A stretch of DNA of 64,000 bases from Bradyrhizobium prioriisuperbiae (GCF_032397745.1 NZ_CP135921.1:6312501-6376500); one strand, 5' to 3'; positions 33,694-42,960 are shown, counted from the stretch's first letter. Translations and numbers: made by a program. Notes: generated by a model from the letters alone, not told the origin.

Positions 33694-34395
33694 ATGGCAT
33701 CCAAGCCGGTCCGCAGCGAGCCGAAGCATACCGCCCGCGCCACCCGCACGGCGGGCCAGCGGACGCGCTCGCGGCTGCTGGACGCGGCGAGCCGTCTGTT
33801 CAAGCAGCAGGGCCTGAGCGCGGTTTCGATCGCGGACATCGCGGCTGCCGCCGACACCTTTCCCAGCCAGATCACCTACTATTTCAAGACCAAGGAGGCG
33901 CTGTTTGTGGAGGCGGCCTGTCGCGACGTGCTGCATCTGGCGCGCGCCGCGGAAGAGGCCGCGCACAGCGCCGCGATGCCGGCCGACTACACCCGCACGC
34001 TGGTCGACAGCGTCATGCGCGCCGATGCGGTCGGCTTCCTTGTCGAGGCGATGACATTGACGCGCCGTCGCCCCGATCTGGCACCGCTGATCGAGCGCAC
34101 CGTCGAACGGCTGCATCAGGAGGGCGAACGGGCCTATGCCGGCGAAGTGCAAGCGCGCGGGTGGCGCTCACGGCGCGATCCGGCGATCAGTGCGCGCAAG
34201 TTCTGGACGATTGCGGTCGGCGTCACCCTCGAAGGCCACGCGATGCGACGCTCGCCGGACGAGCTTGTCGCGGACATGCTGCGGTTGCTGGAGACGCAGG
34301 CGGATGCCGCCGCCTCGGGCCGGGTCGCGCTGCGGCTGATCGACAACGACGATTCAACGAACAGTTTGGACTCGGCGGAGGAGGACACCCCATGA
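33694..34395 (+). CDS. TetR family regulator coupled to a fatty acid desaturase
   Basis: A 233-residue regulator with a TetR helix-turn-helix (LLDAASRLFKQQGLSAVSIAD, then IAAAADTFPSQITYYFKTKEALF, about residues 28-72) after a basic 25-residue extension. The C-terminal ligand-binding domain has long helices to about residue 205 and a polar end (DNDDSTNSLDSAEEDTP). Its stop overlaps the start of the desaturase gene (ATGA at 34392-34395), so they are translationally coupled, and it probably controls that gene and itself through 33508-33524. The ligand might be an acyl-CoA, as for DesT-type regulators; this is inference. Confidence 0.88.
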   Translation: MASKPVRSEPKHTARATRTAGQRTRSRLLDAASRLFKQQGLSAVSIADIAAAADTFPSQITYYFKTKEALFVEAACRDVLHLARAAEEAAHSAAMPADYTRTLVDSVMRADAVGFLVEAMTLTRRRPDLAPLIERTVERLHQEGERAYAGEVQARGWRSRRDPAISARKFWTIAVGVTLEGHAMRRSPDELVADMLRLLETQADAAASGRVALRLIDNDDSTNSLDSAEEDTP

Positions 34396-35417
34396 CGGCG
34401 CTCCGGATTCGGGCCCGCGACCTGATGAGCGATGCCGAACTGATCGAGGTGCGCACCCGCTCGTCCTGGAAGGGCGTGGCGCTGATCGCTCACGCCTGGA
34501 CGCTGATCTTTGCCGCCATCGCGCTGGTCGCCTGGTGGCCCAATCCGCTGACCTATCTGCTCGCGGTCGCCATCATCGGATCGCGGCAGCTTGGGCTCGC
34601 CATCCTGATGCATGACGGTGCGCACGGCAGCCTCGCCAACGGCGACAGGCTCAACATGGGACTGAGCCAGTGGCTGTGCGCCTATCCGGTGTTCGCGGAG
34701 ACGCGGGCCTATCGCCGCTATCATCTGCAGCATCATGCCCACACCCAGCAGGACAACGATCCCGATCTGGTGCTGTCAGCACCGTTTCCGATCACCGACA
34801 AGAGTTATCGGCGCAAGTTCATCCGCGACATCACCGGACAGACCGCCTACCAGCAGCGCAAGGCGCAGTTGCTGAATGCACTGGGAGAGCCGGAGTGGCC
34901 GTTCAAGCAGCGCCTGATGCATTTTTGGGACAAGCTCGGACCGCAACTTGTTGTCAATGCCGTGCTGTTCTCCGGCCTGGCGCTTGCCGGCGTATGGTGG
35001 GCTTATCCGCTGTTGTGGCTGGTGCCCTTCGTCACCTGGATGATGGTCATCACGCGCATCCGCAATATCGCCGAACACGCGGTGGTGCCCGACAGCAACG
35101 ACCCGCTGCGCAACACGCGAACCACCAGGGCCGGCGTCTTCGAACGGCTGTTCGTCGCGCCATACTATGTGAACTATCATCTCGAGCATCATCTGCTGTT
35201 CTATGTTCCTTGCTACAACCTGCCGCGCGTGCACGCGATCCTGTCGCGCGGGCCGCATGTCGGCCGCATGGAAGTGCAGCCCGGTTATCTGGCCGTGCTG
35301 CGGCTAGCGACAGCGAAGCCAAGGGATCAGGACCGGCCGGGGAAAATCGTCAGCAATGCGCGGCGGGCGCGAGCCGGGACCAGCATGGGCGGTGATCAGG
35401 CAGCCTCCGGTTTCTGA
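34392..35417 (+). CDS. Membrane fatty acid desaturase
   Basis: A 341-residue integral membrane di-iron desaturase. The histidine boxes are present: HDGAH (in LMHDGAHGSL, about residue 75), HLQHH (in RYHLQHHAHTQQ, about 113) and HLEHH (in VNYHLEHHLLFYVP, about 262), together with two hydrophobic hairpins. It may introduce a double bond in acyl chains or modify another lipid; the regiospecificity cannot be read. The ATG at 34392 overlaps the TetR stop codon. The longer upstream frame is within the TetR gene and is not used. It is convergent with the enoyl-CoA hydratase gene. Confidence 0.9.
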   Translation: MTALRIRARDLMSDAELIEVRTRSSWKGVALIAHAWTLIFAAIALVAWWPNPLTYLLAVAIIGSRQLGLAILMHDGAHGSLANGDRLNMGLSQWLCAYPVFAETRAYRRYHLQHHAHTQQDNDPDLVLSAPFPITDKSYRRKFIRDITGQTAYQQRKAQLLNALGEPEWPFKQRLMHFWDKLGPQLVVNAVLFSGLALAGVWWAYPLLWLVPFVTWMMVITRIRNIAEHAVVPDSNDPLRNTRTTRAGVFERLFVAPYYVNYHLEHHLLFYVPCYNLPRVHAILSRGPHVGRMEVQPGYLAVLRLATAKPRDQDRPGKIVSNARRARAGTSMGGDQAASGF

Positions 35418-35422
35418 CTGCG

Positions 35423-36214
35423 CTATTCGCCGGTGTAGACCGGCTGCCGCCGTGCCATCCATGCCGCAAGACCTTCACGCAGGTCGTGGGTCGGTACCAT
35501 GCGCGCGAACTGTTCGCTCTCCATCTGCAGCCCTTCACCGATGCTCACATTCAGTCCGCGGGTCACCGCGGTGATGATACGGCCGGTTGCCAGTGGCGAA
35601 TGGCGCAGGATGCGTTGCGCCAAATCGAGGGCGCTCGGCAGTAACTCGTCGTGGGGTACCACGCGATTGACCAGGCCGATCTCGCGGGCATGAGCCGGCG
35701 AAAACGGATCGCCCGTCAGCAACAGTTCGAGCGCGCGCTTGCGCCCGGCCAGCCGCGGCAGCCGCTGTGTTCCACCGAAGGTCGGCGGCATCCCGAGGTT
35801 GATTTCCGGCTTGGCGAACAGTGCGCTCTCGCTGGCGATGGCCAGATGAACCGCCTCGGTGATCTCGCAGCCGTCGCCGAACGCAAGCCCGTTGATGGCG
35901 GCGATCACTGGCTTCGGAAACGCCTCCAGCCGCGCCGTCATCGCCTGGCCGCGCCGAACGAAGTCGCGTACGGCCGTATCAGTGCCGCGCTGCACGCTTG
36001 CGGAGAACTCGTGGATATCGGCCCCTGCGGAAAAGGCGCGTTCGCCCGCGCCGGTCAGGATCACGGCATGCACGTCGGGGGCGGCCTCGATTGCGTCGAG
36101 GTGTGCTATCAGCGCGTCCACCATGGCGTAGTTCAGGGCGTTGAGCTTGTGCGGCCGGTTCAGGGTCAGCAGCGCGATGCGGTCTTTAACCTCGATGAGG
36201 ACGGGTTCGGACAT
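35423..36214 (-). CDS. Enoyl-CoA hydratase
   Basis: A 263-residue crotonase. Both catalytic glutamates typical of hydratases can be seen: one in FGDGCEITEAVHLAI (about residue 112) and one in FAKPEINLGMPPTFGG (about 132), and the oxyanion segment GAGERAFSAGADIHEF (about 57-72) is conserved. This contrasts with the one-glutamate protein at 4166-4891. ATG 36214 is preferred; an in-frame ATG at 36226 adds four residues. It is divergent from a TetR-type regulator whose palindromic operator lies between them, so that regulator likely controls it. Confidence 0.92.
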   Translation of the reverse strand: MSEPVLIEVKDRIALLTLNRPHKLNALNYAMVDALIAHLDAIEAAPDVHAVILTGAGERAFSAGADIHEFSASVQRGTDTAVRDFVRRGQAMTARLEAFPKPVIAAINGLAFGDGCEITEAVHLAIASESALFAKPEINLGMPPTFGGTQRLPRLAGRKRALELLLTGDPFSPAHAREIGLVNRVVPHDELLPSALDLAQRILRHSPLATGRIITAVTRGLNVSIGEGLQMESEQFARMVPTHDLREGLAAWMARRQPVYTGE

Positions 36215-36268
36215 TGGATCTTCCATGCTTGGTGCGTTGACATCCAGGCTAGGTTGACCGGAGCATTG

Positions 36269-36292
36269 TGTATACTCACTGACCGGTATACA
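36269..36292. promoter_or_regulatory. TetR-type operator between enoyl-CoA hydratase and its regulator
   Basis: TGTATAC (36269-36275) and GTATACA (36286-36292) form a perfect 7-bp inverted repeat with a 10-base centre in the 86-base gap between two divergent genes. The right arm ends 8 bases before the TetR start, so binding would block that promoter and probably both. Confidence 0.7.
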
Positions 36293-36300
36293 TCGGGCTC

Positions 36301-36881
36301 ATGCCTCGATCCGCTCAACCGACCCGCGACCGCATTGTCGCAACAGCCTCCAGGTTGTTCTATAGCGAAGGTATCCGCGGCGTGAGCGTGGATGCGGTCG
36401 CCGACGCAGCCGGTCTCACCAAGCGCACGCTGTATTATCATTTCAAGAGCAAGGACGATCTGGTGGCGGCCTACCTCGAGGCCCGCGACCAGCCGAACCT
36501 CGCGCTGTTCAAGCGCTGGTTTACCGAGACCAAAGGCAGTTCGGCGGCGAAGGTGCAGGGCATCTTCCGCAATCTGGCCCGTTCGGCGCGGCATCCGAAA
36601 TGGAAGGGCTGCGGCTTCCTGCGCACCTCGGCGGAGCTCGCCAACATGCCGGGACATCCGGCGATCAAGATCGGTGCCGCGCACAAGAAGAAGTTCGAGG
36701 CTTGGCTGCGGATGTGTTCGAGGCGGAGAAGACGGGAAGCGGCGCACAACTGGCCCGGCAGATTGTCCTGCTGCTCGACGGATCGTTCGCGGTTGTTTTG
36801 TTGCACCGCGATGCGTCCTACATGGAGACCGCGGGTGAGGCTGCGTTTTCGCTGGTCAGCGCGGCCTTGAAGGGGCGGTAG
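36301..36881 (+). pseudogene. TetR family regulator with a one-base frameshift
   Basis: The first part (36301 to about 36710) encodes a complete TetR N-terminus with the helix-turn-helix GIRGVSVDAVADAAGLTKRT and LYYHFKSKDDLVAAY, and a typical AefR-like C-terminal start (KWKGCGFLRTSAELAN, GHPAIKIGAAHKKKFEAWL). At CTGCGGATG (around 36706-36714) the frame is lost by the equivalent of one missing base. Beyond it the other frame continues to 36881 with the expected family C-terminus (ADVFEAEKTGSGAQLARQIV, LLLDGSFAVVLLHRDASYME). The uninterrupted frame instead runs on with an unrelated basic tail to 36870. It is either a real frameshift or a single sequencing error. Confidence 0.8.
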
Positions 36882-36981
36882 TGCTGATGCCGGCGGCGGC
36901 GGTTCGGTTTTGCGATGTCAGGCGGCTTGACAGGACCGCCTCGACCGGTGTCTTACGGCCCAAATCTTGAGGGACACCAGC

Positions 36982-37941
36982 ATGACGGCAGCATTTACAT
37001 TCCCCGGGCAGGGCTCGCAGGCGGTTGGCATGGGCAAGGCGCTGGCCGATGCGTTTCCGGCCGCGCGTGCGGTTTTCGACGAGGTCGATGCCGCGCTCGG
37101 CGAGAAACTGACCGCCATCATCTGGGACGGTCCGGCGGAGACGTTGCAGCTCACAGAGAATGCCCAGCCCGCCCTGATGGCGGTGTCGCTGGCGACGCTG
37201 CGCGTGCTGGAAAGCGAGGCCGGAGTTTCGGTCGCCCGCGATGCAGCGTTCGTCGCGGGACATTCGCTCGGGGAGTATTCCGCGCTGGCGGCGGCGGGCG
37301 CACTGTCGATCAGCGACACCGCGCGACTGTTGCGCACCCGCGGGCGTGCGATGCAGAAGGCTGTTCCTGTCGGCGTCGGTGCCATGGCCGCATTGCTCGG
37401 CCTCGATTACGACACCGCGGTCGCGATCGCAGCGGAAGCGGCGCAGGGGCAGGTGTGCGGCGCGGCCAATGACAATGGTGGTGGCCAGGTTGTTGTTTCC
37501 GGCAACACCGAAGCGGTCGATCGGGCGGTGGAGATCGCCAAGGGCAGGGGCGCCAAACGTGCGATGCTGTTGCCGGTGTCCGCGCCATTTCATTGCGCGC
37601 TGATGCAGCCGGCCGCCGATGCCATGGCGGAGGCGCTTGCCGGCGTGACTATCAATGCACCGCTGGTGCCGCTGGTTGCCAACGTGCTGGCCGCGCCGAT
37701 CATCAGTCCGGATGAGATCCGCCGGCGCCTTGTCGAGCAGGTGACGGGAACGGTGCGCTGGCGTGAGTCCGTGACGTTCATGGCTGGACAGGGCGTGAAG
37801 CTGTTCGTCGAGATCGGCGCCGGCAAGGTGCTGTCGGGCCTGGTCAGGCGCATCGCGGACGGTGCGATCGGCACCGCGGTCGGCTCGCCCAACGATATCG
37901 CCGGCGTGAAGGATGCCATTGCGGCCGCGCGCGCAGGTTGA
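36982..37941 (+). CDS. fabD: Malonyl-CoA:ACP transacylase
   Basis: FabD charges acyl carrier protein with malonyl groups for fatty acid synthesis. The 319-residue enzyme has the GQGSQ motif near the N-terminus (TFPGQGSQAVGM), the catalytic serine in GHSLGEYSALAAAG (about residue 93), and the catalytic histidine in SAPFHCALMQPA (about 200). ATG 36982 begins the conserved core; the frame extends five codons further to 36967. The rest of the fab cluster (fabG, acpP, fabF) follows on the same strand, but only after a 3.6-kb block on the opposite strand. Confidence 0.96.
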   Translation: MTAAFTFPGQGSQAVGMGKALADAFPAARAVFDEVDAALGEKLTAIIWDGPAETLQLTENAQPALMAVSLATLRVLESEAGVSVARDAAFVAGHSLGEYSALAAAGALSISDTARLLRTRGRAMQKAVPVGVGAMAALLGLDYDTAVAIAAEAAQGQVCGAANDNGGGQVVVSGNTEAVDRAVEIAKGRGAKRAMLLPVSAPFHCALMQPAADAMAEALAGVTINAPLVPLVANVLAAPIISPDEIRRRLVEQVTGTVRWRESVTFMAGQGVKLFVEIGAGKVLSGLVRRIADGAIGTAVGSPNDIAGVKDAIAAARAG

Positions 37942-37955
37942 TCTTGAGGGGAAGG

Positions 37956-38747
37956 CTATGGTCGCGGCAGGGTTTTGCTGCCGCTACCGGGAGCCATCAG
38001 CGCCAGATCGCTTTCGTCCTTGAGATCGACCCCGGTGACGGCGCGGCGCAGCGCCTCGCGGATCAGCCAGTTCAGTTTGAACGCAGCCATCGCATAGCTC
38101 AGGCCTTCAGGGCGCACGTTGGAGATGCAGTTGCGGCCCGCATCGTTGCGGCCGCGATAGGGCGCATGGGTGATGTAGATGCCGAGGCTGTCGGGTGAAC
38201 TGAGGCCCGGTCGCTCGCCGATCAGCATGATCGAGAGTTTCGTGTTCATGATGTCAGCCACTTCGTCGGCGAGGGCGACCCGCGCCTGCGTCGCAATGAC
38301 GACCGCGGGCGCGCAGCGGACGTGGTCGGCGAGCAGTGGCTGCAGCGCTGCCAGCAGCGGCGCGGCATGGCGGTCGATCGCCAGTGACGACAGGCCGTCA
38401 CCGATCACGATGCAGACGTCCGATGGCGACGCTTTCATCGCCTGCAGTTTCCTGACATCCTCGGGGTCGAGCACCCGGCCGAGATCGGGGCGTCGCAGAT
38501 AGGTCATGCGGTCGGACGCCTGGCTGCGCACCTCGATGACATCACGTCCCTGCTGTCGCAATGCCGCATCCAGTGCCGGCACGTCGAGCGCGGCATGAAT
38601 GGCGTCGCGGGCCATGGCGTGCGCCCAGCCAAAACGCAGCACCTCGTCGGTCGGCATGCCGGCGCCAGCGCGTCCCAGCGCGAGGCGCGCCGGCGTGACG
38701 CTGCGCCAGTCGGTCCACGGACTTTCCGTGACGACATCGTCGGTCAT
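37956..38747 (-). CDS. eutC: Ethanolamine ammonia-lyase small subunit
   Basis: EutC is the small subunit of the adenosylcobalamin-dependent lyase that converts ethanolamine to acetaldehyde and ammonia. The 263-residue protein shows the family's VCIVIGDGLSSLAIDRHA (about residue 109), GERPGLSSPDSLGIYITH and RNDAGRNCISNVRPEGLSY motifs; the latter hold residues that contact the cofactor. It overlaps eutB by four bases (ATGA), so the subunits are translationally coupled. It is convergent with fabD, 14 bases apart. Confidence 0.95.
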   Translation of the reverse strand: MTDDVVTESPWTDWRSVTPARLALGRAGAGMPTDEVLRFGWAHAMARDAIHAALDVPALDAALRQQGRDVIEVRSQASDRMTYLRRPDLGRVLDPEDVRKLQAMKASPSDVCIVIGDGLSSLAIDRHAAPLLAALQPLLADHVRCAPAVVIATQARVALADEVADIMNTKLSIMLIGERPGLSSPDSLGIYITHAPYRGRNDAGRNCISNVRPEGLSYAMAAFKLNWLIREALRRAVTGVDLKDESDLALMAPGSGSKTLPRP

Positions 38748-40138
38748 GCGACCAATGCCTTGAGTGCGGCCATGCCGCCAATCAGCGGATTGGGCGAGGG
38801 CGGACGCAGCCGCCCTCCGACATCGGTGATCTGCATCCGCTGCAACCAGGCTTCGAACTCGGGAGCGCGCTTGAGGCCGAGGGTATCGCGCAGAAACAGC
38901 GCGTCATGAAACGATGTGCTCTGGTAGTTCAGCATCACGTCGTCGGCACCGGGGATGCCCATGATGAAGCTGATGCCGGCGGCGCCGAGCAACACCAGCA
39001 GAGTGTCCATGTCGTCCTGATCGGCTTCGGCGTGATTGGTGTAACAGATGTCGCAGCCGAGCGGCAGTCCCAGCAGCTTGCCGCAGAAATGATCCTCCAG
39101 GCCGGCGCGAATGATCTGCTTGCCGTCGTAGAGATATTCGGGGCCGATGAAGCCCACTACGGTGTTGATCAGGAGCGGCTTGTAGCGCCGCGCCAGCGCG
39201 TAGGCGCGCGCTTCGCAGGTCTGCTGGTCGACGCCGAAATTGGCATCGGCCGACAGTGCGCTGCCTTGTCCGGTCTCGAAATACATCACGTTGTCGCCGA
39301 CGGTGCCGCGTTTCAGGGCAAGCGCGGCGTCGCGGGCTTCATCCAGCAATTCCGGCGTGACACCGAACGAGCGATTGGTTTTCTCGGTGCCGCCGATCGA
39401 TTGAAACACGAGGTCGATCGGCGCGCCGCCCTCGGCGAGCTTCAGCGTGTTGGTGACATGGGTGAGCACACAGCTCTGGGTCGGAATTTCGAACCGCTCG
39501 ATCACCTCGTCCAGCATGCGCAAGAGATCACCCAGCACCGGCATGCTGTCGGACGCTGGATTCAGCCCGATCACCGCGTCCCCCGATCCCATCAGGAGGC
39601 CGTCCAGCGTCGAGGCTGCGACGCCGCGCAGATCGTCGGTTGGATGATTGGGCTGCAGCCGCACCGCGAGATGGCCGGGAAGACCGATGGTATTGCGAAA
39701 GCGTGTGACCACCCGGCATTTGCGGGCGACCGCGACCAGATCCTGGTTGCGCATCAGTTTGGAAACCGCAGCCACCATTTCGGGCGTCAGCCCCGGCGCT
39801 AGCGCGGCGAGCGCCTCGGTCGTCGCCTTGTCCGACAGCAGCCAGTTGCGGAAATCGCCAACGGTCAGGTGCGAAACCTGTGCGAAGGCCGCCGCGTCGT
39901 GCTCGTCGATGATCAGCCGGGTGATGTTGTCGTCTTCGTAGGGAATCAGCGCCTCGACCAGGAACTGCTTCAATGGCGTCTCGGCCAGCACATGACGGGC
40001 CGCCATCCGCTCTTGCGCGGTGGCGGCGCCGATGCCTGCGAGATAATCCCCCGAGCGCGCTGGGCTCGCAAACGCCATCACCTGCTTCAGGTCGTCGAAG
40101 ACGAAGAGCTGCGATTCGATGGCGGTTCGATAACGCAT
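38744..40138 (-). CDS. eutB: Ethanolamine ammonia-lyase large subunit
   Basis: The catalytic subunit of ethanolamine ammonia-lyase, a TIM barrel that binds substrate and adenosylcobalamin. The 464-residue protein matches EutB in length and in AVIGLNPASDSMPVLGDLLR, YFETGQGSALSADANFG (with the substrate-binding Glu), GFIGPEYLYDGKQIIRAGLEDHFCGKLLGLPLGCDICYTNHAEAD (in parts: GFIGPEYLYDGKQII, GLEDHFCGKLLGLPLG, CDICYTNHAEADQDD) and GIPGADDVMLNYQSTSFHD. No eutA reactivase, acetaldehyde dehydrogenase or microcompartment shell genes are in the window, so this is the short, compartment-free form of the pathway. The permease gene is 13 bases upstream. Confidence 0.96.
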   Translation of the reverse strand: MRYRTAIESQLFVFDDLKQVMAFASPARSGDYLAGIGAATAQERMAARHVLAETPLKQFLVEALIPYEDDNITRLIIDEHDAAAFAQVSHLTVGDFRNWLLSDKATTEALAALAPGLTPEMVAAVSKLMRNQDLVAVARKCRVVTRFRNTIGLPGHLAVRLQPNHPTDDLRGVAASTLDGLLMGSGDAVIGLNPASDSMPVLGDLLRMLDEVIERFEIPTQSCVLTHVTNTLKLAEGGAPIDLVFQSIGGTEKTNRSFGVTPELLDEARDAALALKRGTVGDNVMYFETGQGSALSADANFGVDQQTCEARAYALARRYKPLLINTVVGFIGPEYLYDGKQIIRAGLEDHFCGKLLGLPLGCDICYTNHAEADQDDMDTLLVLLGAAGISFIMGIPGADDVMLNYQSTSFHDALFLRDTLGLKRAPEFEAWLQRMQITDVGGRLRPPSPNPLIGGMAALKALVA

Positions 40139-40151
40139 CGGCGGCTACCAC

Positions 40152-41543
40152 TTAGACGGTGACGGAAAGCATCTCGTCGGGCGCAGCGGTCCTGCGTTGT
40201 TCGGCCGTGAGCCTGAAGTATCCATAAGCAAGGGCCATCAGCACCAGGAAAAGCAGCGTCAGCATACCATTAAACCAGACCATGGCGCCAAGACAAACCA
40301 GACCCAGTACGAATGCAATAGCGGGGAACACCGGATAGAATGGGGCGCGATAGGTGCGCAGCATATCCGGCTCACTGCGGCGAAGCTTGAAGAGGGCGGC
40401 CATCGAGATCAGGTACATGATGATGGCGCCCAGCACCGACATGGTCACGATATTGGCAGTCAATGTCTGACCGCCGAACTGCACCCACTCATCGCTGAAG
40501 ATTGCGACAATACCGATGATGCCGCCCGCAAGCAGCGCCCGATGCGGCGTGTTGAAGCGTGGGCTCAGGGCGGCGAAGGTTGCAGGCAGATAGCCGGCGC
40601 GGGCCAGCGCGAAAATCTGGCGCGAATAGCCCATGATGATGCCGTGGAACGAGGCGATCAGTCCGAACAGGCCGATCCACACCAGCATGTGCAGCCAGCC
40701 GCTGTTTTCTCCGACCACCACCTTCATCGCCTGCGGCAGCGGATCATTGATGTTGGCGAGCGTGCGCCAGTCGCCGACACCGCCGGCGAAAATCATGACG
40801 CCGAACGCCAGCACGACCAGCGTGAGAATGCCGACAGTGTAGGCGATCGGAATGGTCCGGTGTGGATCGCGGGCCTCCTCGGCGGCCATAGCGGCGCCTT
40901 CGATCGCCAGGAAGAACCAGATGGCGAACGGAATGGATGCGAAAATGCCTGATATCGCCGCACCATTGAGCGAGTTTCCGCCAGCCCAGCCATTGGCCAT
41001 GAAGTTCGACAGCGTCCAGCCCGGCGCCACTACACCCATGAACACCAGAAGCTCGGCGATCGCGAGAATTGTCACGAACAGCTCGAAGGTCGCGGCGATG
41101 CCTACGCCGATCCAGTTCAGGCCGATGAAGATCACGTACGATCCGAGCGCGAACCACTTCGGATTGATTCCCGGAAACTGCACATTGAGATAGGCGCCGA
41201 TCGCCAGCGCGATGGCCGGCGGCGCGAACACGAATTCCACCAAAGTGGCGAAGCCGGCGATGAAGCCGCCGTTTGGTCCGAAGGCGCGACGGGCATAGGC
41301 GAACGGCCCGCCGGCATGCGGGATGGCGGTCGAGAGTTCGGTGAAACTGAAAATGAAGGTTGTGTACATCGTCGCGACCAGCACGGTGGCAACCAGAAAG
41401 CCCAGCGTACCGGCGGTATTCCAGCCGTAGCTCCAGCCGAAATACTCTCCCGAGATCACGAGGCCGACCGCGATGCCCCAGAGCTGGAACGGGCCCAGAA
41501 CCTTTTGCAGACCGGCCGACGGGGAGTTTTCAGGTTGGGACAT
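40152..41543 (-). CDS. Ethanolamine permease (APC superfamily)
   Basis: A 463-residue amino-acid/polyamine/organocation transporter with 12 likely membrane helices. The opening GPFQLWGIAVGLVISGEYFGWSYGW (in parts: LWGIAVGLVISGEYFGWSYG) and FSFTELSTAIPHAGGPFAYARRAFGP (TELSTAIPHAGGPFAYAR) match the ethanolamine permease branch, and the adjacent eutB-eutC genes make the assignment firm. It imports ethanolamine as carbon or nitrogen source. ATG 41543 is chosen because it begins the conserved N-terminus; the longer frame to 41591 runs into the promoter gap. It is divergent from fabG. Confidence 0.93.
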   Translation of the reverse strand: MSQPENSPSAGLQKVLGPFQLWGIAVGLVISGEYFGWSYGWNTAGTLGFLVATVLVATMYTTFIFSFTELSTAIPHAGGPFAYARRAFGPNGGFIAGFATLVEFVFAPPAIALAIGAYLNVQFPGINPKWFALGSYVIFIGLNWIGVGIAATFELFVTILAIAELLVFMGVVAPGWTLSNFMANGWAGGNSLNGAAISGIFASIPFAIWFFLAIEGAAMAAEEARDPHRTIPIAYTVGILTLVVLAFGVMIFAGGVGDWRTLANINDPLPQAMKVVVGENSGWLHMLVWIGLFGLIASFHGIIMGYSRQIFALARAGYLPATFAALSPRFNTPHRALLAGGIIGIVAIFSDEWVQFGGQTLTANIVTMSVLGAIIMYLISMAALFKLRRSEPDMLRTYRAPFYPVFPAIAFVLGLVCLGAMVWFNGMLTLLFLVLMALAYGYFRLTAEQRRTAAPDEMLSVTV

Positions 41544-41690
41544 GTGTTTTCCTCGATGTTGGCGGGTAACAACATGCAAGGGCGGTGCCATATGATTGTC
41601 ATATCTTCATCGCCGGTGGCATTGACGAGAAGCATTTTCTTGCGGCACACCCACGTTCAATTGACCGTATAAGGCTCCGAGGGGAACACA

Positions 41691-42428
41691 ATGTTTGATT
41701 TGACTGGCAGGAGCGCTCTCGTCACCGGCGCGACCGGCGGCATCGGTGGCGCCATTGCAAAGGCGCTGCATGCGCAAGGCGCGACTGTGGCGATTTCCGG
41801 GACCCGCCGCGAGGTGCTCGATACGCTGGCGGCGGAACTGGGCGATCGTGTCCACGTGCTGCCCTGCAATCTGTCCGACGCGGCCGAGGTGGAGGCCCTG
41901 GTGCCATCCGCCGAGAAGGCGATGGGGCAGCTGGACATCCTGGTCAGCAATGCCGGCATCACCCGGGACAATCTGTTCGTGCAACTGCGCGACGAAGATT
42001 TCACCGACGTCATCAATGTCAATCTGACGGCGACCTTCCGGCTGGCCCGTGCCGCCACCAAACTGATGATGCGCAAGCGCTTCGGCCGCATCATCGCGAT
42101 CACGTCGGTGGTCGGCGTCACCGGCAATGCGGGGCAGGGCAATTATGCTGCCTCCAAGGCCGGCCTGATCGGAATGATGAAGTCGCTGGCCCAGGAATAC
42201 GCCAAGCGCAATGTGACCGCCAACTGCATCGCCCCGGGCTTTATTGCGACGCCGATGACCGATGTTCTGAACGAAAAACAGCGCGAAGCGGTGCTGTCGA
42301 AGGTGCCGGCCGCGCGCCTGGGGAGCCCGGACGATATTGCTGCGGCTGCGGTTTATCTGGCCTCGAACGAAGCCGCCTATGTCACCGGCCAGACCCTTCA
42401 TGTCAACGGTGGAATGGCAATGATTTGA
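41691..42428 (+). CDS. fabG: 3-oxoacyl-[acyl-carrier-protein] reductase
   Basis: FabG reduces 3-oxoacyl-ACP with NADPH in the elongation cycle. The 245-residue SDR has TGATGGIGGAIAKALHAQGA for the cofactor, NNAG-type SNAGITRDNL (about residue 87), the catalytic serine in AITSVVGVTGNAGQGNY, YAASK (Tyr and Lys about 151-155) and the C-terminal YVTGQTLHVNGGMAM of FabG. The ATG at 41691 follows CCGAGGGG. It is separated from fabD by the inverted ethanolamine cassette and is followed by acpP after 292 bases. Confidence 0.96.
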   Translation: MFDLTGRSALVTGATGGIGGAIAKALHAQGATVAISGTRREVLDTLAAELGDRVHVLPCNLSDAAEVEALVPSAEKAMGQLDILVSNAGITRDNLFVQLRDEDFTDVINVNLTATFRLARAATKLMMRKRFGRIIAITSVVGVTGNAGQGNYAASKAGLIGMMKSLAQEYAKRNVTANCIAPGFIATPMTDVLNEKQREAVLSKVPAARLGSPDDIAAAAVYLASNEAAYVTGQTLHVNGGMAMI

Positions 42429-42720
42429 AGCCTCTACCGACCCTTTTGAACACTTTTTGCGACTTTCCGTCGGCTGGCTTATGGCCGGGAAGTATGCTAA
42501 CCGGACGGCAATCGGGTGGGGACAAGAACGCCATTGCAGGATTCCAAAACCCTGTATATTGCCGTGGCAGAACCGGTCGCCGTTTCTGGGGCCACGCAGG
42601 CTGCCTTTTGCAGTCTGTATGGGAACGGGCGGAGCTGGCAGCAGGGCTTTAGCGAATTGACGTACCCGATGGCTTTTGCCGCGTTGCGGCTGAGTCCAAT
42701 GGAACAAGCACGAGGTTGAA

Positions 42721-42960
42721 ATGAGCGAGATTGGCGAGCGAGTTAAGAAGATCGTGGTCGAACACCTTGGTGTTGAGCCTGAGAAAGTTGTCGACAACGC
42801 GAGCTTCATCGACGATCTCGGCGCGGACAGCCTCGATACGGTCGAGCTGGTGATGGCGTTCGAGGAAGAGTTCGGCTGCGAAATTCCCGACGATGCCGCG
42901 GAAACGATCCTGACTGTGGGCGACGCCACCAAGTTTCTGGAAAAGAACGCCAAGAGCTGA
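42721..42960 (+). CDS. acpP: Acyl carrier protein
   Basis: The 79-residue acidic carrier holds growing acyl chains on a phosphopantetheine arm attached to the serine of DSL in [20 protein letters not shown] (Ser at about residue 38). The sequence and length are standard for AcpP. The 292 bases upstream probably hold its own strong promoter (a TTGCAG and TATATT pair at about 42536-42562 is suggestive only). A hairpin follows the stop codon. Confidence 0.97.
   Translation: MSEIGERVKKIVVEHLGVEPEKVVDNASFIDDLGADSLDTVELVMAFEEEFGCEIPDDAAETILTVGDATKFLEKNAKS

Noticed and set aside
41544..41690. A cobalamin riboswitch in front of the ethanolamine permease gene
   Set aside because: The gap is only 147 bases and none of the conserved cobalamin-box sequences can be seen.
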